Below, in pieces: positions 62,389-64,000 of a stretch of DNA of 64,000 bases; position 1 is the stretch's first letter, and the number at the start of each line of letters is the position of its first letter. This DNA comes from Sulfurovum sp. UBA5198 (GTDB taxonomy: Bacteria > Campylobacterota > Campylobacteria > Campylobacterales > Sulfurovaceae): positions 14,861 through 78,860 of the forward strand of contig DHVW01000016.1 of assembly GCA_002412865.1 (NCBI GenBank). The letters run 5' to 3'. Position numbers and translations under genes: made by a program. The notes under the pieces were generated by a model. It searched no databases and was not told the DNA's origin. It saw only the letters and a list, made by a program, of their open reading frames with translations.

Positions 62389-62829
62389 TTAGGCTTCAGT
62401 TGCCTCAACAGCTGGAGCAACTTCCGCAACTGCAACTTCCGCAACTGGAGCTTCTGCAACTGGTGCTTCTGCAACGATTGGAGTTTTTTTAGCACCTTTG
62501 CCTATTGACGCAATTTGTTTATCAAATTGAGTAAGCTCTTTTTTAGTAGCATATTTGATTGTAAGGAACTTGATAATATCTTCATTAATTTTCAAATTTC
62601 TTTCAATTTCAGCGATAGATGCACCATTTACTTTGTAATAAAGTACTGTATAGTAGCCTCTAAGTTGCTTTTCAACAGGGTAAGCTAATTTCATCATACC
62701 CATATCATTAGTAGCGATTAGTTCACCACCCTCTTTAGCTAGCACATCTTTAATTTTTGTAATTTGTGCAGCAATCTCTTGTTCAGTTAATGTCGCTTTT
62801 ACAACAAAAAGTGTTTCATAAGAAGTCAT
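62389..62829 (-). CDS. rpsF: 30S ribosomal protein S6
   Basis: S6 binds S18 and 16S rRNA. The first 100 residues are the normal domain (YETLFVVKATLTEQEI, GMMKLAYPVEKQLRGYYTVLYY). The last 35 form a low-complexity Ala/Pro/Val/Glu tail made of repeats (VAEAP, VAEVA) encoded by 15-bp tandem units, giving an acidic extension that many S6 proteins lack. A long structured leader precedes the gene. Confidence 0.96.
   Translation of the reverse strand: MTSYETLFVVKATLTEQEIAAQITKIKDVLAKEGGELIATNDMGMMKLAYPVEKQLRGYYTVLYYKVNGASIAEIERNLKINEDIIKFLTIKYATKKELTQFDKQIASIGKGAKKTPIVAEAPVAEAPVAEVAVAEVAPAVEATEA
62417..62476 (-). repeat. four 15-bp tandem units in rpsF
   Basis: Units start at 62417, 62432, 62447 and 62462. 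The first two are identical (plus strand GCAACTTCCGCAACT) and the other two differ by a few bases. Each encodes five residues of the VAExP type at the S6 C-terminus. The unit is a multiple of three, so copy-number change would alter tail length without a frameshift. Confidence 0.8.
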
Positions 62830-62850
62830 TTCTTTCCTTTGGTTTTATAG

Positions 62851-62903
62851 CCAAAATCCCCTAGTCGTATACGACTCCAAGGAGATTAGAGCAAGAATTT
62901 TGG
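62851..62903 (-). promoter_or_regulatory. structured rpsF leader, candidate S6:S18 autoregulatory element
   Basis: Read on the minus strand, three nested stems form: CCAAAAT (62903-62897) with ATTTTGG (62857-62851), TCTCC (62885-62881) with GGGGA (62861-62857, sharing one base), and AGTCG with CGACT around TATA in the palindrome 62863-62876. An alternative pairing of TTTTGG with CCAAAG, just before the AAGGAAAG ribosome site, would compete with the outer stem. Known S6:S18 leader motifs control this operon in many bacteria; membership in that family is inferred from position. Confidence 0.55.
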
Positions 62904-62910
62904 AACAATT

Positions 62911-62916
62911 ATTATA
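62911..62916 (-). promoter_or_regulatory. putative -10 box (TATAAT, minus strand) for rpsF-ssb-rpsR
   Basis: The minus strand reads TATAAT 7-8 bases before the outer stem of the leader, so transcription would start almost exactly at the first paired base of that structure. Confidence 0.5.
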
Positions 62917-62928
62917 TCATATATATGC

Positions 62929-63909
62929 TTAAAGAAGTGATTGTATCTTTATCATGGTAGCAAATAGAAGAGTCTCTTTTTGTGGATTTGATGTTGTTCT
63001 TATCTCCATTCCTAACTCTAAAATGATCTCAAAAATCTTTAAAAGTGTAGAAGACTTGATTGCATTTGCCATACTTGATTTTGCATTCAATATTTGTGGC
63101 GGAGGAGAGTAGCCCAGAATTTCTAGTGCGTTTACAGAGCCGTTTAATTTTATATAGGCTTGAAACATCAGCAGCTCATTTACAAACTTCTCTAATACTC
63201 TCATGATGTCACCAATCTCGTTACCAAGTTCTAGCAAGGTGAACAGTCTATCCATAAAAGGTTTTTTGTTAAAGAGATCAATTATCATACTGTCCACAGA
63301 CAACGGAGCATTTGAATGCACTAGATAATCTATATCTTTTTCACTAACCACTCTATCTAGTATAGATAATTTCTCTAATTCACTAACGCATAGAGCTACA
63401 TTGTTATTGAGAAGTATTAGCAGATGAGAGATGGCGTGTTGTTCTATTTGTGTTCCTAAACTTTGGGCTTTTTGAGTCAATATTTTTATAGCTTCATTAA
63501 GGCTAGGCTCAAAGAAACGAACTTTTATAGAGCCATTTTTGTCATTAAATAGTGGCTCAATGGATTTCGCATCTTTAAAATCCTCATAATATCCACAGTA
63601 TAAAATATATGAATTATCGCTAGTTTGTGTATATTTTATAAGCTCTTCCAGTTCTTTTTTAGGCACCGATTTATTATGTTTGATGATTAATAGATTAGTG
63701 CCACCAAAAAGTGAACTTTGTGATAAATAAGCTTTAGCCACACTAAAATCCCACTCATCAAAATAGAGCTTTAGAGCATCACTTTTAGCATCAAGTTTTT
63801 CAATATAATACTCTATGTAAAAATCCAACATATATGGACTGCTACCATACAAAAAAAGTGCTTTTGGTAACTCCTTTTTTATCTGTTGTTCTAGTACATT
63901 AGCATACAT
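62929..63909 (-). CDS. holA: DNA polymerase III delta subunit HolA
   Basis: HolA opens the beta sliding clamp within the clamp loader. The 326 residues are diverged, but they show the family order: ALFLYGSSPYMLDFYIEYY at the start, LFGGTNLLIIKHNK, then SVDSMIIDLFNKKPFMDRLF and MFQAYIKLNG in the C-terminal collar domain. Position upstream of rpsF matches Helicobacter (HP1247-HP1246) as I recall it. The ATG overlaps the preceding stop by one base (TAATG). Confidence 0.85.
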   Translation of the reverse strand: MYANVLEQQIKKELPKALFLYGSSPYMLDFYIEYYIEKLDAKSDALKLYFDEWDFSVAKAYLSQSSLFGGTNLLIIKHNKSVPKKELEELIKYTQTSDNSYILYCGYYEDFKDAKSIEPLFNDKNGSIKVRFFEPSLNEAIKILTQKAQSLGTQIEQHAISHLLILLNNNVALCVSELEKLSILDRVVSEKDIDYLVHSNAPLSVDSMIIDLFNKKPFMDRLFTLLELGNEIGDIMRVLEKFVNELLMFQAYIKLNGSVNALEILGYSPPPQILNAKSSMANAIKSSTLLKIFEIILELGMEIRTTSNPQKETLLFATMIKIQSLL

Positions 63910-64000
63910 TAAAGCTCCATTGGATCAAAAGAGAGTTTACGAATAAATGATGACATAATAGTCGCCTGAGCTATATTCACATCACTAATCTCTAGTTCTA
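63909..64000 (-). CDS. C-terminal end of an upstream gene, probably ribonuclease R
   Basis: On the minus strand a frame runs in from the window edge and ends at TAA (63911-63909) after FIRKLSFDPMEL. Only about 29 residues are visible (starting ELEISDVNIAQA), too few to identify by motif. Ribonuclease R (rnr) is suggested because it precedes holA in Helicobacter (HP1248-HP1247), from memory. The overlap TAATG couples it to holA. Confidence 0.5.
   Translation of the reverse strand, partial: ELEISDVNIAQATIMSSFIRKLSFDPMEL

Overview
The window is AT-rich, densely packed bacterial chromosome. Gene content and gene order point to the Campylobacterota (Epsilonproteobacteria). Blocks I remember from Helicobacter and Campylobacter recur here: ffh/rpsP/KH/rimM/trmD/rplS, bioF-like next to PBP1A, glyQ/NIF3/zinc-ribbon/waaA, lnt/yajC/secD/secF, rpsR/ssb/rpsF/holA, and a single XerH-type recombinase. 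The exact genus cannot be fixed from the window. No tRNA, rRNA or CRISPR array was seen.

Layout. 1-388: tail of a membrane protein. 557-6974: the ffh-rpsP-khpA-rimM-trmD-rplS translation operon, split by an inserted island (about 1947-4782) carrying two paralogous small membrane proteins, a vestigial gene start and an RTX calcium-binding protein. The island is flanked by 42-bp perfect direct repeats that overlap the 3' end of ffh. 7012-10944: a membrane protein, a Sel1-repeat protein, a LolD-like ATPase and a SulP anion transporter. 10951-23006: prfB, panC, the cell-wall genes ftsI, ftsW, murG, then alaS, a bioF-like gene and PBP1A. 23079-28432: purE, a glutaredoxin, glyQ, NIF3, a zinc-ribbon protein, waaA, a YggU-type protein and a pseudouridine synthase. 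28435-38943, mostly minus strand: ispE, truB, a UvrD helicase, a LysR regulator on plus, an SspB-like adaptor, a PabC-like enzyme, carbonic anhydrase, pyrC, yidD, gdhA and lnt. 38956-50083, plus strand: yajC, secD, secF, a PBP4-SPOR fusion, a dapC-like aminotransferase, murC, mutS2, two unknowns and xerH.

The most interesting region is 50088-60239. A seven-gene, tightly coupled minus-strand operon encodes two TonB-dependent receptors, an anchored periplasmic protein with HH/CC motifs, a membrane polyferredoxin, a double-cubane-cluster-type reductase, its ATP-dependent activase and a CcdA-like thiol transporter. Divergently, exbB-exbD-tonB supply the energy. Both transcripts start around a 38-bp near-perfect palindrome. 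Read together, this looks like an uptake-and-reduction system for an unknown substrate whose individual families are known but whose combination I do not recognise.

The window closes with coaX, hisG, and the convergent rpsR-ssb-rpsF operon. Its leader can fold into a stacked hairpin starting at the predicted transcript start, a candidate S6:S18 autoregulatory element. holA and the end of an upstream gene, probably rnr, follow.
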